Shown one piece after another: positions 8,457 through 18,005 of a DNA stretch of 64,000 nucleotides. The notes under the pieces are model-generated. The model was not told the DNA's origin, did not search any database, and saw only the letters and a list, made by a program, of their open reading frames with translations. The translations under genes were made by a program, and so were the position numbers. Source of the DNA: Bacteroidota bacterium (lineage in GTDB: Bacteria > Bacteroidota > Bacteroidia > Flavobacteriales > Flavobacteriaceae); assembly GCA_023446155.1 (NCBI GenBank), contig JAEXIT010000001.1, forward strand, positions 1-64,000, given 5' to 3'. Position 1 is the stretch's first letter. Each line of letters starts with the position of its first letter.

Positions 8457-9722
8457 TTATGTTTTTAACTTTTTCTTTCTGGCCGCCGGAAATAACACAT
8501 TATTTAAAATCAGGCGATAGCCCGGAGAATTGGGATGCAAATCTAAAACTGTTGGTGCATCACCCACACGATGTTCGTAATCTTCCGGATCGTGACCGCC
8601 GTAAAACGTAAACATCCCTTTTCCTCTGGTTCCATGAATGTAACGTGCTTCTCCATTCGCTTTGTTTTCGCCCATCACCAATACGCTCGATTTGATACGT
8701 TCGCTGTCGAAAGCGGTTGTTTGCCCCATAAAACCTTTGATCAACTGGGTATGATTCTGGCACAACATACTGGGAATCGGATCCCATTTGGCCGAATATT
8801 CCATCAGTGAAAAGTAATCGTTATCCGGTAGTACTTTACGTTTTCGCGACATATCGATATCGGAAAACTCATAAACCATCGGATTGCGTTCCAGTATAAA
8901 ATCTTTAAAGGCAAAACTTTTATTATAATCGATACGCGATTGGTAATTCGCATCACTATCGTCACCATCGAACATCGGTTCACAAATATCAACTCCTTCG
9001 GCCGACAAAGCGATATCGAAACTATCGGTCGCCGAACACATCGCAAACATAAAACCACCACCAATTACAAAATCGCGGATTTTATTAGCAACAGCCAGTT
9101 TTTCCTGAGAAACTTTGCTATATCCCAGCTTTTTAGCCAGCGCTTCGGCATCTCTTTTTTGTTCGATATACCAGGGAGCATTCCGATAGGCACCAAAAAA
9201 CTTCCCGTATTGACCGGTAAAATCTTCGTGGTGTAAATGCAACCAATCGTATAATAACAAGGCATCACTTAGCACTTCTTCGTCATAAATCGCGGTAAAC
9301 GGAATCTCGGCATAGGTCAACACCAGTGTCACCGCATCGTCCCAGGGCTGTTTTCCTTTGGGCGTATACACGGCTATTTTGGGTGCTTTTTCGAGAACGA
9401 CAGTTTCCATATTTTGGGAAGGGGAACTGATTTCTTCTAAAATACCGTTTGTTTGTCCGTCGGAAAGCACCTCGAAAGTCACCCCGCGGATCTGACATTC
9501 CTTTCGGATTTCGGACGCGTCCGGCAACAAAAAAGAACCACCGCGATAGTTGAGCAACCAGCTCACTTTATAGTGTTTGTCTAATGCCCAATAGGTAATT
9601 CCATAGGCTTTCAGGTGATTTTGTTGTCCTTCGGCTTCCATAGGCAACAAAATAAAAGCCGCTTTTGCCGAAAAGGACACCAAAAAGATGAGAATGATAT
9701 ATAGGGTATTTTGAAGACGCAT
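8457..9722 (-). CDS. Secreted conserved protein usually labelled asparagine synthetase B
   Basis: The protein has 421 residues when started at the ATG at 9722 (MRLQNTLY...), which gives a clean signal peptide ending near FSAKA. The frame also allows a TTG at 9740, but that overlaps a promoter-like CAAAGATA (9738-9745), so the later ATG is preferred. Homologues in Flavobacteria carry the name asparagine synthetase B. I see neither the N-terminal Cys amidotransferase nor the PP-loop SGGxDS of true AsnB, so the name is probably wrong. Visible features are KIAVYTP, a buried GGGFMFAMCSATD segment and YIHGTRGKGMFTFYGGHDPED, which suggest a ThuA- or GATase-like fold. The export signal argues for a periplasmic role. 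Confidence 0.75.
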   Translation of the reverse strand: MRLQNTLYIILIFLVSFSAKAAFILLPMEAEGQQNHLKAYGITYWALDKHYKVSWLLNYRGGSFLLPDASEIRKECQIRGVTFEVLSDGQTNGILEEISSPSQNMETVVLEKAPKIAVYTPKGKQPWDDAVTLVLTYAEIPFTAIYDEEVLSDALLLYDWLHLHHEDFTGQYGKFFGAYRNAPWYIEQKRDAEALAKKLGYSKVSQEKLAVANKIRDFVIGGGFMFAMCSATDSFDIALSAEGVDICEPMFDGDDSDANYQSRIDYNKSFAFKDFILERNPMVYEFSDIDMSRKRKVLPDNDYFSLMEYSAKWDPIPSMLCQNHTQLIKGFMGQTTAFDSERIKSSVLVMGENKANGEARYIHGTRGKGMFTFYGGHDPEDYEHRVGDAPTVLDLHPNSPGYRLILNNVLFPAARKKKLKT

Positions 9723-9774
9723 TCGAATTTTTATTTTCAAAGATAAACTATTTCAAAAACAAAAAGACATAAAA

Positions 9775-9796
9775 AAGGCCTGCCGGAGCAGACCTT
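9775..9796 (-). terminator. Terminator of dnaB
   Basis: On the minus strand AAGGTCTGC pairs with GCAGGCCTT around TCCG, then a run of T follows. It lies 10 bp after the dnaB stop. Confidence 0.75.
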
Positions 9797-9805
9797 ATAC
9801 TATTT

Positions 9806-11350
9806 TTAGAACGGAACATCGCTGTCGTCGTCGAAATTATTCATATTACTACCAAACGCTTCGTTGGCCGATGGCAGGTTTTTGGTGATAAACGCCGCAT
9901 CATCCATATTCATACGGGAAGGCAATTCGTCGAAAGGCGAACTAAAGTCGTCCAGGTTGTCAAATTTACCGAGATTTCCGATAAACTTCAAACGGATATT
10001 ATCCAATCCACCGTTACGGTGTTTCGCTACGATAAACTCGGCCTGACCTTGAGTTGGTGAACGCTCTTCGTCGTCCCACTCATCAATTTTATAATATTCC
10101 GGACGGTAAATAAACGATACGATATCGGCATCCTGCTCGATCGCTCCGGACTCCCTTAAGTCGGAAAGTAACGGACGTTTACTCGCACCACGGGTTTCCA
10201 CGGCACGCGACAACTGCGACAGGGCGATTACCGGGACATTTAGCTCTTTTGCCAATGCTTTTAAGTTTCGGGAAATGGTCGAAATCTCCTGCTCACGGTT
10301 TCCGCCGCCTTTTCCACCACCACCGGCAGTCATTAACTGAAGGTAATCGATCACGATCATTCGAATACCATATTGCGAAGCCAGACGTCTTGCCTTGGCC
10401 CGAAGGTCGAAAATGGAAAGTGACGGGGTATCGTCGATATATAAAGGAGCTTTTTCAAGGTCTTTTACCTTTATGGAAAGCTGTTCCCATTCGTGTTTTT
10501 CAAGTTTACCGGTACGCAGTTTTTCGGAAGACAAACCGGTTTCTGACGAAATCAAACGGGTGATCAACTGTACGGATGACATCTCCAGCGAGAACAAAGC
10601 CACGGGTGCACCGGCATCGATTGCCATATTACGCGCCATCGAAAGTACGAAAGCCGTTTTACCCATACCCGGACGTGCCGCGATAATGATCAAATCCGAA
10701 GGCTGCCAACCGGATGTTAGTTTATCCAGATCGTGGAACCCTGTTGGAATACCACTCAATCCTTCTTTATTCGAGATTTCCTCGATTCGTTTTTTCGCCT
10801 GAATCACCAAACTTTGCGCCGTTTCGGAACTTCGTTTGATATTTCCCTGTGTTACTTCATACAGTTTCGACTCGGCTTTGTCCAGCAAATCGAATACATC
10901 GGTCGTTTCGTCGTAGCTTTCTTCGATGATCTCATTGGAGATTTTAATCAGACTTCGCTGTATATATTTTTGCAAAATAATACGCGAGTGAAATTCGATG
11001 TGCGCCGAAGACGAAATTTTCTGAGTCAACTGAATCAGGTAGAAATCTCCACCTGACAAATCCAATTTTCCGTTTTTCTTTAACTGTGCCGATACTGTTA
11101 ATAAGTCGATCGGTTGCGTGTCGTTAAAGAGTTCCACGATGGCTTCGAAAATATACTTGTGTGCATCTTTGTAAAAAGCATCGGGTTGTAAGATATCAAT
11201 AACCTCGTCAACACCCTTTTTATCGATCATCATCGCACCCAAAACCGCTTCCTCCAGGTCTAATGCCTGAGGTGGCAATTTTCCTTTTTCAAGGTTAATG
11301 ATGGTCGTTTTATCTACGCGAATAGGATTTATGTTTTTGAGGTTTTCCAT
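9806..11350 (-). CDS. dnaB: Replicative DNA helicase DnaB
   Basis: Hexameric helicase that unwinds DNA at the replication fork. The 514 residues comprise an N-terminal all-helical domain (about 25-130), a linker, and a RecA-like C-terminal ATPase. Walker A is ARPGMGKTAF at about 225-234, Walker B is in MIVIDYLQLM, and the DnaB blocks ALSQLSRAVE and LSDLRESGAIEQDAD follow. There is an acidic, Asn-rich tail. The gene is monocistronic, with a terminator directly behind it. No intein is present in the ATPase blocks, where inteins often insert. Confidence 0.97.
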   Translation of the reverse strand: MENLKNINPIRVDKTTIINLEKGKLPPQALDLEEAVLGAMMIDKKGVDEVIDILQPDAFYKDAHKYIFEAIVELFNDTQPIDLLTVSAQLKKNGKLDLSGGDFYLIQLTQKISSSAHIEFHSRIILQKYIQRSLIKISNEIIEESYDETTDVFDLLDKAESKLYEVTQGNIKRSSETAQSLVIQAKKRIEEISNKEGLSGIPTGFHDLDKLTSGWQPSDLIIIAARPGMGKTAFVLSMARNMAIDAGAPVALFSLEMSSVQLITRLISSETGLSSEKLRTGKLEKHEWEQLSIKVKDLEKAPLYIDDTPSLSIFDLRAKARRLASQYGIRMIVIDYLQLMTAGGGGKGGGNREQEISTISRNLKALAKELNVPVIALSQLSRAVETRGASKRPLLSDLRESGAIEQDADIVSFIYRPEYYKIDEWDDEERSPTQGQAEFIVAKHRNGGLDNIRLKFIGNLGKFDNLDDFSSPFDELPSRMNMDDAAFITKNLPSANEAFGSNMNNFDDDSDVPF

Positions 11351-11446
11351 ACTGCTAAGGTAGCCATTTTTTAGGTAATACTAATTTGAATTGTAAGCAA
11401 TGAATGTTTATAACCCATCAAAAAATGTTGATAAGTCAAAAAAAAA

Positions 11447-11470
11447 ATCCGAAGTTGTAAGACTTCGGAT
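11447..11470 (-). terminator. Terminator of accA
   Basis: ATCCGAAGT pairs with ACTTCGGAT around TGTAAG. The minus strand then carries a run of nine T. It lies 25 bp after the accA stop. Confidence 0.85.
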
Positions 11471-11494
11471 GATTGTATTTGTAAGTAATTGAAT

Positions 11495-12448
11495 TTATTC
11501 TTTGAACTCACCCATTTTGCTGTATTTATCCATACGCTGTGCAATCAATTCTTCTGTTGATAAGTCTTTTAACTCATTATATCCTTTCATGATATATTGT
11601 TCAACGGTTTTGAAAGTCGTATCACGGTCGTAATGTGCGCCACCTAGTGGTTCCGGGATAATATCGTCGATAAGCTTTTGTTTTTTCATATCGTACGATG
11701 TCAGCTTTAAGGCTTCGGCTGCCTGCTCTTTGTATTCCCAGCTTCTCCATAAGATTGAAGAACACGATTCCGGAGAGATTACCGAGTACCAGGTATTTTC
11801 CAACATGTATACTTTATCACCAACACCAATTCCCAAAGCTCCTCCTGAAGCACCTTCACCTACAATAACGGTAATGATTGGCACTTTAAGACGGATCATT
11901 TCGAAAATATTTCTGGCGATGGCTTCCCCTTGTCCTCTTTCTTCCGCTTCCAATCCCGGATAAGCTCCCGGAGTATCGACTAAAGTAACGACAGGGATTC
12001 CGAACTTCTCAGCCATTTTCATCAAACGAAGGGCTTTACGATATCCTTCCGGATTGGCCATACCGAAGTTACGGTATTGTCTTGTTTTGGTATTGTAACC
12101 TTTTTGTTGTCCAACGATCATAAACGACTGACCACCGATTTTACCCAAACCACCGATCATCGCTTTATCGTCTTTTACCCCTCTGTCTCCGAAAAGTTCC
12201 AGAAAAGTATCCCCACAAAGGGCTCTAACGTGATCCATAGTATAAGGTCTGCTTGGATGTCTGGACAACTGAACGCGTTGCCATGCCGTTAGATTTTTAT
12301 AGATATTCCTTTTGGTTTCTTCTAATTTTTTCTCGATTTGCTTGCAAGTATTTGATACGTCAACATCCGATTCAAGGCCGATGATCTGGCATTTATCCAG
12401 TTGATCTTCAAGTTCTTTAATAGGAAGTTCAAAATCTAAATATTCCAT
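11495..12448 (-). CDS. accA: Acetyl-CoA carboxylase carboxyltransferase subunit alpha
   Basis: Transfers the carboxyl group from biotin to acetyl-CoA, the first step of fatty acid synthesis, in complex with AccD. The 317 residues match the family length. Recognisable blocks are the N-terminal helical region, ELFGDRGVKDDKAMIGG, VTLVDTPGAYPG, the oxyanion region GEGASGGALGIG, and WYSVISPESCSSILW. A CAAAGATA at 12481-12488 gives a minus-strand TATCTTTG promoter element about 30 bp upstream. accD is not in the window. Confidence 0.96.
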   Translation of the reverse strand: MEYLDFELPIKELEDQLDKCQIIGLESDVDVSNTCKQIEKKLEETKRNIYKNLTAWQRVQLSRHPSRPYTMDHVRALCGDTFLELFGDRGVKDDKAMIGGLGKIGGQSFMIVGQQKGYNTKTRQYRNFGMANPEGYRKALRLMKMAEKFGIPVVTLVDTPGAYPGLEAEERGQGEAIARNIFEMIRLKVPIITVIVGEGASGGALGIGVGDKVYMLENTWYSVISPESCSSILWRSWEYKEQAAEALKLTSYDMKKQKLIDDIIPEPLGGAHYDRDTTFKTVEQYIMKGYNELKDLSTEELIAQRMDKYSKMGEFKE

Positions 12449-12480
12449 TTTTTTATACCTTTTTGGGTTTAGTTTGCCTA

Positions 12481-12488
12481 CAAAGATA
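12481..12488 (-). promoter_or_regulatory. Promoter -7 element of accA
   Basis: The minus strand reads TATCTTTG, a match to TAnnTTTG, about 32 bp before the accA ATG. The nearest -33 candidate is 24 bp away, slightly too far. Confidence 0.4.
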
Positions 12489-12519
12489 AATTATCATTTT
12501 ATATTGTAGTAACAATTTA

Positions 12520-13407
12520 TTAATTTGTTTTTATTTTTTTATAGTTCTTGGCCACGCCATTCAGGATTACCGTAAGCAGTATTATAGCCGCTCCGACATA
12601 AAACGACGGGCTCATTTTTTCTTTATCCTGGAAGACCAGAACCGCCAGGATAATCCCGTAAATCGGCTCCAGATTAATGGTTAGCATCACCGTATAGGGA
12701 CTTAGGTATTTCATCACTTTTACCGAAGCCAGAAAGGCATAAGCCGTACAAATGGACCCTAAAACCAAAAGCCAGATACAATCGGACAGCGACAATTCAA
12801 AAAACGATGGCGTAAAATAACCGCTAAACAACATATAGAGGGTTAAAAAACCAACACCACCTAGTAATTCGTAAAACGTAATCACGGAAGCCTCATGTTT
12901 TTGGGCAAATTTTCCGTTGATCACTGAAAATAATGCCGATAAAAAAGCAGAGGTTAACGCCAGAATAATTCCATTGATATGATCGCCTTCCACATTAAAA
13001 ATAATTCCCAGTCCCACAATTACGATAAGACCAAACAATACTTCATACCAGATCATTTTCCGACCGTAGAAAATCGGTTCCAGAAAGGACGCAAAAAAGG
13101 CCCCCGTAGACAAACAGGCTAAGGTTACCGAAATATTGGAAACCTTGATTGCCATAAAAAACGTAAGCCAATGCAAGGCAATTACAAGTCCGCCGAGCAG
13201 AAAACCCGCCAGTATTTTTCCCGAGGCTCCAATGGGACGTTTGCGCACCAACAGATACAGGAAAATCAGTAATAAGGCGATCATCATCCGATACCATACC
13301 AACGGCAGCGCATCCAATGAAATCAGTCCACCTAAAATAGCTGTGAATCCCCAGATAAAAACAATTAAATGGAGATGCAGGTAACTTTTAATATTATCGT
13401 TTGGCAT
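12520..13407 (-). CDS. EamA/DMT-family transporter
   Basis: The protein of 295 residues has about ten hydrophobic helices arranged as two EamA repeats, beginning LHLHLIVFIWGFTAILGG and ending GAAIILLTVILNGVAKN. The second repeat carries the typical LEPIYGIILAVLVF. This family exports amino acids, metabolites or drugs across the inner membrane, and the substrate cannot be predicted. Its start overlaps the end of the LptF/LptG-like gene by 14 bp, so the two are probably co-transcribed. Confidence 0.88.
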   Translation of the reverse strand: MPNDNIKSYLHLHLIVFIWGFTAILGGLISLDALPLVWYRMMIALLLIFLYLLVRKRPIGASGKILAGFLLGGLVIALHWLTFFMAIKVSNISVTLACLSTGAFFASFLEPIFYGRKMIWYEVLFGLIVIVGLGIIFNVEGDHINGIILALTSAFLSALFSVINGKFAQKHEASVITFYELLGGVGFLTLYMLFSGYFTPSFFELSLSDCIWLLVLGSICTAYAFLASVKVMKYLSPYTVMLTINLEPIYGIILAVLVFQDKEKMSPSFYVGAAIILLTVILNGVAKNYKKIKTN

Positions 13408-14470
13408 TTCTGAGGAGATAAATAGCTAAGATTCCGAAGACGACATTGGAAAACCATACGGCTACCAAAGGCGGCACGCTGGATTTTTCGGCCAGTGTCG
13501 CAAAGATCTTATCAAAGAAAATAAAGGTAAAAGCAATAGCGATACCCAAAGCGAGGTTAACCCCCATCCCTCCTCTTCTTTTCATAGAGGAAACGGAAAC
13601 AGCAATGATTGTAAGAATAAAAGCCGAAACCGGGATACTGAATTTTTTGTATTTTACCACCAGATAGGTATTGATATTGGGAGATCCACGTTGTTTTTCT
13701 TTTTCGATAAAACGGTTTAATTCACCCAGATTCATAGTTTCGGCCACATAAACCACCGGAGTAAGATCCTCCAGATCAAATTCCAATTCCATATCCTTCT
13801 GATCGCTCCTTTCGAGTTTATCGTCTAATTCTCCAATAGTTCGTTTGGAATAATTAAACAAGGTATAGGTACTATCTTCCGGGTTCCATTTGATACGACT
13901 GGCATTTATTTTATATTCCAGTTGATCCCCTTTAAATTTTTCAAGCGTAAAATTGAAGGCAATCTTCGATTCGTAATTAAAATTACTAACGTAGATAAAT
14001 TCGTCTTTACTGATTTGCCTGTAAACGTCCTGGTTTTCCCTGACGGTAGGACTATTCGAGAGGTAATTGTAGCGAAAATCATTAAACCCCTGACTGGCTT
14101 TAGGCACCAGAAAGAAACCCATTACCAAGGAAAACAACGACACCAGCGTCGCTCCAATAATATAGGGTCGCAAAAAGCGGGTAAACGAAATACCGGAACT
14201 CAAAATGGCTATAATTTCGGTATTATTGGCCAGTTTGGAGGTAAACCAAATTACCGATAAAAACAGGAATATCGGAAAAAGCAGGTTGGCAAAATATATT
14301 GTAAAGTCGTAATAGTATTTTAAAATCGCCGTTAGCGGAACTTTGTTCGCCAGCATTTTATTGATCTTTTCGGAAACGTCGATTACAATCCCAATGGGGA
14401 TGAACATCAATAACATTACCGAAAATGTTACCAGATAACGTTTTAAAATATATTTGTCAATTATTCTCAT
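13394..14470 (-). CDS. lptG: LptF/LptG-family permease
   Basis: Membrane subunit of the LptB2FG transporter that lifts lipopolysaccharide from the inner membrane towards the periplasmic bridge. It has 358 residues. The N-terminus IIDKYILKRYLVTF is family-typical. Three N-terminal helices are followed by a periplasmic beta-jellyroll part (about 125-265) and three C-terminal helices, with the last loop including FWDK-like IFFDKIF. It could be LptG or LptF; the symbol is a best guess. It overlaps the EamA gene and follows tgt in the same direction. Confidence 0.85.
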   Translation of the reverse strand: MRIIDKYILKRYLVTFSVMLLMFIPIGIVIDVSEKINKMLANKVPLTAILKYYYDFTIYFANLLFPIFLFLSVIWFTSKLANNTEIIAILSSGISFTRFLRPYIIGATLVSLFSLVMGFFLVPKASQGFNDFRYNYLSNSPTVRENQDVYRQISKDEFIYVSNFNYESKIAFNFTLEKFKGDQLEYKINASRIKWNPEDSTYTLFNYSKRTIGELDDKLERSDQKDMELEFDLEDLTPVVYVAETMNLGELNRFIEKEKQRGSPNINTYLVVKYKKFSIPVSAFILTIIAVSVSSMKRRGGMGVNLALGIAIAFTFIFFDKIFATLAEKSSVPPLVAVWFSNVVFGILAIYLLRNAKR

Positions 14471-14503
14471 CCGGGTTATCGAAAATTAAAGTTGTCGTTC
14501 GGA

Positions 14504-15634
14504 TTATAAACGTTGGCTCATTTGTTTTACCATTTTTTCTTTCCACTGATAGAAATCACCGGCTAAGATATGTTTTCTGGCTTCGCGAACCAACCACATA
14601 TAGAAACCAAGATTGTGAATGGTTGCAATTTGTTTCCCTAAATATTCGTTGGCGGCAAACAAATGGCGCAAATAGGCTTTCGAATATTCCGTATCGACAA
14701 AGGTGATTCCCATTTCATCGATTGGAGAGAAATCGGCTTCCCATTTTTTGTTTTTGATATTGATGGAACCGTTCGCCGTAAACAACATTCCGTTACGTGC
14801 ATTACGGGTTGGCATCACACAGTCGAACATATCGATACCCAATGCGATGTTTTCCAAAATATTAATTGGTGTTCCTACGCCCATCAGGTAACGCGGTTTA
14901 TCTTCCGGCAAAATAGCCGTTACCACTTCGGTCATCGCATACATTTCTTCTGCCGGTTCCCCAACCGAAAGTCCGCCGATAGCATTTCCCTGTGCGCCAA
15001 CACTAGCGATATATTCTGCCGATTGTTGGCGTAAATCTTTATAAGTACTTCCCTGAACAATCGGGAAAAATGTTTGTTCGTAGCCGTATTTAAACGGTAA
15101 TTTATCCAAATGGGCAATACAACGATCCAACCAACGGTGTGTCATGTGCATTGAACGTTTGGCATAACGGTAATCACACGGATACGGGGTACACTCATCA
15201 AAAGCCATGATGATGTCGGCACCGATCGTACGTTGGATTTCCATTACATTTTCGGGTGAAAAGAAGTGATACGAACCATCGATATGCGATTTGAACTTCA
15301 CCCCTTCTTCTTTGATTTTCCGGTTTGAAGAAAGCGAATACACCTGATAACCACCACTATCCGTAAGGATATTGCGATCCCAATTCATAAATTTATGCAA
15401 ACCGCCGGCTTTTTCAAGGATTTCCGTTTGCGGACGCAGGTATAAATGATAGGTATTTCCTAAAATAATATCGGGATTAATATCGTTTTTCAATTCACGT
15501 TGGTGTACTCCTTTTACGGAAGCCACCGTTCCTACTGGCATAAATATCGGTGTTTCAATTACACCGTGATCGGTAGTTATACTTCCCGCTCTAGCTTTGG
15601 ATAACGGGTCTTTATGTACTAAATCGAACTTCAT
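14504..15634 (-). CDS. tgt: Queuine tRNA-ribosyltransferase, zinc cysteines absent
   Basis: Exchanges guanine-34 for a queuosine precursor base in tRNAs with GUN anticodons. The 376 residues match the family. The catalytic Asp92 lies in LTDSGGYQVYSL, the substrate block MAFDECTPYP is present, and the nucleophile Asp271 lies in FDCVMPTRNARNG. Oddly, the usual zinc motif CxCxxC is missing: the stretch that normally reads PxCxCxxC is PIDEMGITFVDTEYSKAYL at about 304-322. The later His340 is retained. The fold and catalytic residues are intact, so the gene is probably functional. It lies just upstream of the LptF/LptG gene. Confidence 0.94.
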   Translation of the reverse strand: MKFDLVHKDPLSKARAGSITTDHGVIETPIFMPVGTVASVKGVHQRELKNDINPDIILGNTYHLYLRPQTEILEKAGGLHKFMNWDRNILTDSGGYQVYSLSSNRKIKEEGVKFKSHIDGSYHFFSPENVMEIQRTIGADIIMAFDECTPYPCDYRYAKRSMHMTHRWLDRCIAHLDKLPFKYGYEQTFFPIVQGSTYKDLRQQSAEYIASVGAQGNAIGGLSVGEPAEEMYAMTEVVTAILPEDKPRYLMGVGTPINILENIALGIDMFDCVMPTRNARNGMLFTANGSINIKNKKWEADFSPIDEMGITFVDTEYSKAYLRHLFAANEYLGKQIATIHNLGFYMWLVREARKHILAGDFYQWKEKMVKQMSQRL

Positions 15635-15653
15635 AATTACTTTTTACAATCGG

Positions 15654-15661
15654 CAAAGATA
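15654..15661 (-). promoter_or_regulatory. Promoter -7 element of tgt
   Basis: The minus strand reads TATCTTTG, a full match to TAnnTTTG, 20 bp before the tgt ATG. A -33 element is not clear. Confidence 0.4.
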
Positions 15662-15742
15662 ATCGAATTCGACAATTGAATGGGAGGTTGCTTAGAAAAT
15701 ATTAACGATTATTTCATCTACCATCGGGCGTAACACGGCGTA

Positions 15743-16942
15743 TTATTCCATTTTTTTCATCACCATATAAAAACCGATAGCCGTCAGAATTGTTATCCCT
15801 CCGGTTACCAGCCAAAGCGTATCAAAACCTTGAGCTGACGCCAGACGTGTTCCGCAATAGGGCGAAACGATATGCGCCACGGCATAAGCCAAAGCACCGA
15901 ATCCCATATACGCCCCGCGGTTTGACGCTCCGGAGCGCTGCACGGTTACCGTAGCCACAAAAGGCATTACCAGAATTTCCGAGATACACAAAACAAACAT
16001 CGAAACATATAACAGCATCAATTTACCTGGCAAAACCAGCATCGCAAAAGACAACCCGCATAAAAGCGTTCCCATGATGATCACCTGAGCCGATGTCATT
16101 TTTCGTTCAGCAAGATGCACCAGCAACATTTCCAGCGCAAAAACCACGATACCACTATAAGCCAGTAACATTCCGATATCGGCTTCCGTTAATTTATGGA
16201 TTTCTTTATAAAACAACGGCAGCGTACTGAGCAATTGAAAAAAGCAAATGGCATATAAAGCTGTAAGGATATTAAACAGGATAAATGGTTTGTCTTTATA
16301 GGGTGAAATTTCCTTTTCGGTTTCGTTTGCTTCTTTTTTCAGTACATTTTCGTTTCCTTTTCGATTTCGGAAATAAAAGAAAAACAAGGCTCCTGCCACT
16401 GTGGCTCCGATCGCGTTTCCGTAGAAAAGCCAGTCATAGGAAATAAGCGCGAGCAAACCTCCTAAGGCCGGACCAATGGAAAAACCGAGATTTATCGCCA
16501 TTCGGTTTAACGAAAAAGCACGGGTAATATTTTCCGGTTTCGCATAGTAGGCTACCGAAACGGAGTTCGCCGGACGAAAAGAATCGGTGATCACACTTAA
16601 AATAAAAATCCCAACGGCCAGGGTTTCTACAGTTTTAAAAAGAGGCAGTATACAAAACATCGGCACCGACAACAGCAAACTGGTTGTTTGCACTTTAAAA
16701 TGGCCGATTTTGTCTGTTAGCCAACCGCCCAACCACGATCCGGTAACAGCTCCCAATCCGAAACAACTCAGCACCGTTCCGGCTTCTTTCATCGAAAAAT
16801 GCAAGGATTGTGTCATATAAATCCCCAGAAAAGGCAGCACCATGGCACCACTTCTGTTGATAAAAATAACCAAAGCCAGCATCCAGGCCGGGCGTGACAA
16901 TCCCCGGTACGAATCCAGATAGATCGTTAAAAATCGTTTCAT
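15743..16942 (-). CDS. MFS transporter
   Basis: The protein of 399 residues has about twelve membrane helices. The motif A region between helices 2 and 3 reads GSWLGGWLTDKIGHFK, matching the GxLaDrxGrk pattern of the drug/H+ antiporter group. A positively charged central loop (FRNRKGNENVLKKEANETEKE) separates the two halves. It is likely an inner-membrane exporter of unknown substrate. It stands alone, with about 110 bp to tgt and a divergent transketolase operon upstream. Confidence 0.88.
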   Translation of the reverse strand: MKRFLTIYLDSYRGLSRPAWMLALVIFINRSGAMVLPFLGIYMTQSLHFSMKEAGTVLSCFGLGAVTGSWLGGWLTDKIGHFKVQTTSLLLSVPMFCILPLFKTVETLAVGIFILSVITDSFRPANSVSVAYYAKPENITRAFSLNRMAINLGFSIGPALGGLLALISYDWLFYGNAIGATVAGALFFFYFRNRKGNENVLKKEANETEKEISPYKDKPFILFNILTALYAICFFQLLSTLPLFYKEIHKLTEADIGMLLAYSGIVVFALEMLLVHLAERKMTSAQVIIMGTLLCGLSFAMLVLPGKLMLLYVSMFVLCISEILVMPFVATVTVQRSGASNRGAYMGFGALAYAVAHIVSPYCGTRLASAQGFDTLWLVTGGITILTAIGFYMVMKKME

Positions 16943-17058
16943 TTTGTTGACAGGAAATAGAATGTTATAAAAAGTTATTAAAAGTACTACATTTCAATCA
17001 GACATCACAAGTCAATCCGGATTTTATTATCACCATACCTTTATAAAGAGAAAAAGAG

Positions 17059-17090
17059 TTTGGTACATCTTTAAAATAAAGCTATTTTTG
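17059..17090 (+). promoter_or_regulatory. Promoter of the split transketolase operon
   Basis: TTTG at 17059-17062 and TATTTTTG at 17083-17090 are separated by 20 bp, matching the Bacteroidota promoter consensus. The ATG follows 25 bp later. Confidence 0.6.
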
Positions 17091-17115
17091 CCCTAGTTTA
17101 ACTTTTACATAAAAA

Positions 17116-17964
17116 ATGAAGCCTAACACTCAACAATTAAACGACTTAACAATTCAGGTTAGAAGAGATATCCTTCGTATGGTTCATGCTGTAAATTCAG
17201 GTCACCCGGGAGGTTCACTTGGATGTACGGAATTCCTTGTAACCTTATACCAACACCTGATGGACCGTAAAGAAGGTTTTGATATGGATGGTATTGGCGA
17301 AGATTTATTCTTCCTTTCCAACGGACATATTTCACCGGTATTTTATAGCGTATTGGCGCGAAGCGGTTATTTTCCGGTATCGGAACTGGCTACTTTCCGT
17401 TTGATCAACTCCCGCTTACAAGGACACCCAACTACACATGAAGGACTACCGGGAATTCGCGTAGCATCCGGATCGTTAGGACAAGGGATGTCGGTAGCGA
17501 TTGGTGCTGCCTTAACCAAAAAATTAAACGGCGACAATCATATCGTTTACAGTTTACACGGTGACGGTGAATTACAGGAAGGTCAGATTTGGGAAGCGGC
17601 TATGTATGCCTCTGCTAAAAAAGTAGACAACTATATCGCAACTGTTGACCTTAACGGAAAACAAATTGACGGTACTACCGAAGAAGTTTTATCATTAGGT
17701 GATTTGAATGCCAAATTCACTGCTTTTGGATGGGATGTTTTGGAAATTAAAGAAGGAAACAACATCGAAGCGATCATTTCGGGAATGACGGAGGCCAAAT
17801 CGAGAACAGGAAAAGGAAAACCGGTTTGTGTGTTACTATACACCGAAATGGGTAATGGTGTTGATTTTATGATGCATACACACGCTTGGCACGGAAAAGC
17901 GCCTAACGATGCACAATTGGAAAGTGCATTGGCCCAAAACCCTGAAACTTTAGGCGATTATTAA
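17116..17964 (+). CDS. Transketolase, N-terminal subunit
   Basis: Thiamine-diphosphate-binding half of transketolase, which moves two-carbon units in the pentose phosphate pathway. The 282 residues cover only the N-terminal (PP) domain. Cofactor-contact blocks are NSGHPGGSLG, LSNGHISPVFYS, ASGSLGQGMSVAIG and the ThDP motif GDGELQEGQIWEA. The Pyr and C-terminal domains are encoded by the next gene, 41 bp downstream. Two-gene transketolases are common in Bacteroidota and Archaea, so this is a natural split rather than a frameshift. Confidence 0.95.
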   Translation: MKPNTQQLNDLTIQVRRDILRMVHAVNSGHPGGSLGCTEFLVTLYQHLMDRKEGFDMDGIGEDLFFLSNGHISPVFYSVLARSGYFPVSELATFRLINSRLQGHPTTHEGLPGIRVASGSLGQGMSVAIGAALTKKLNGDNHIVYSLHGDGELQEGQIWEAAMYASAKKVDNYIATVDLNGKQIDGTTEEVLSLGDLNAKFTAFGWDVLEIKEGNNIEAIISGMTEAKSRTGKGKPVCVLLYTEMGNGVDFMMHTHAWHGKAPNDAQLESALAQNPETLGDY

Positions 17965-18005
17965 GCCGCCGTTCCGTTACAACCTTATTTAATTTAAAGT
18001 CGACA

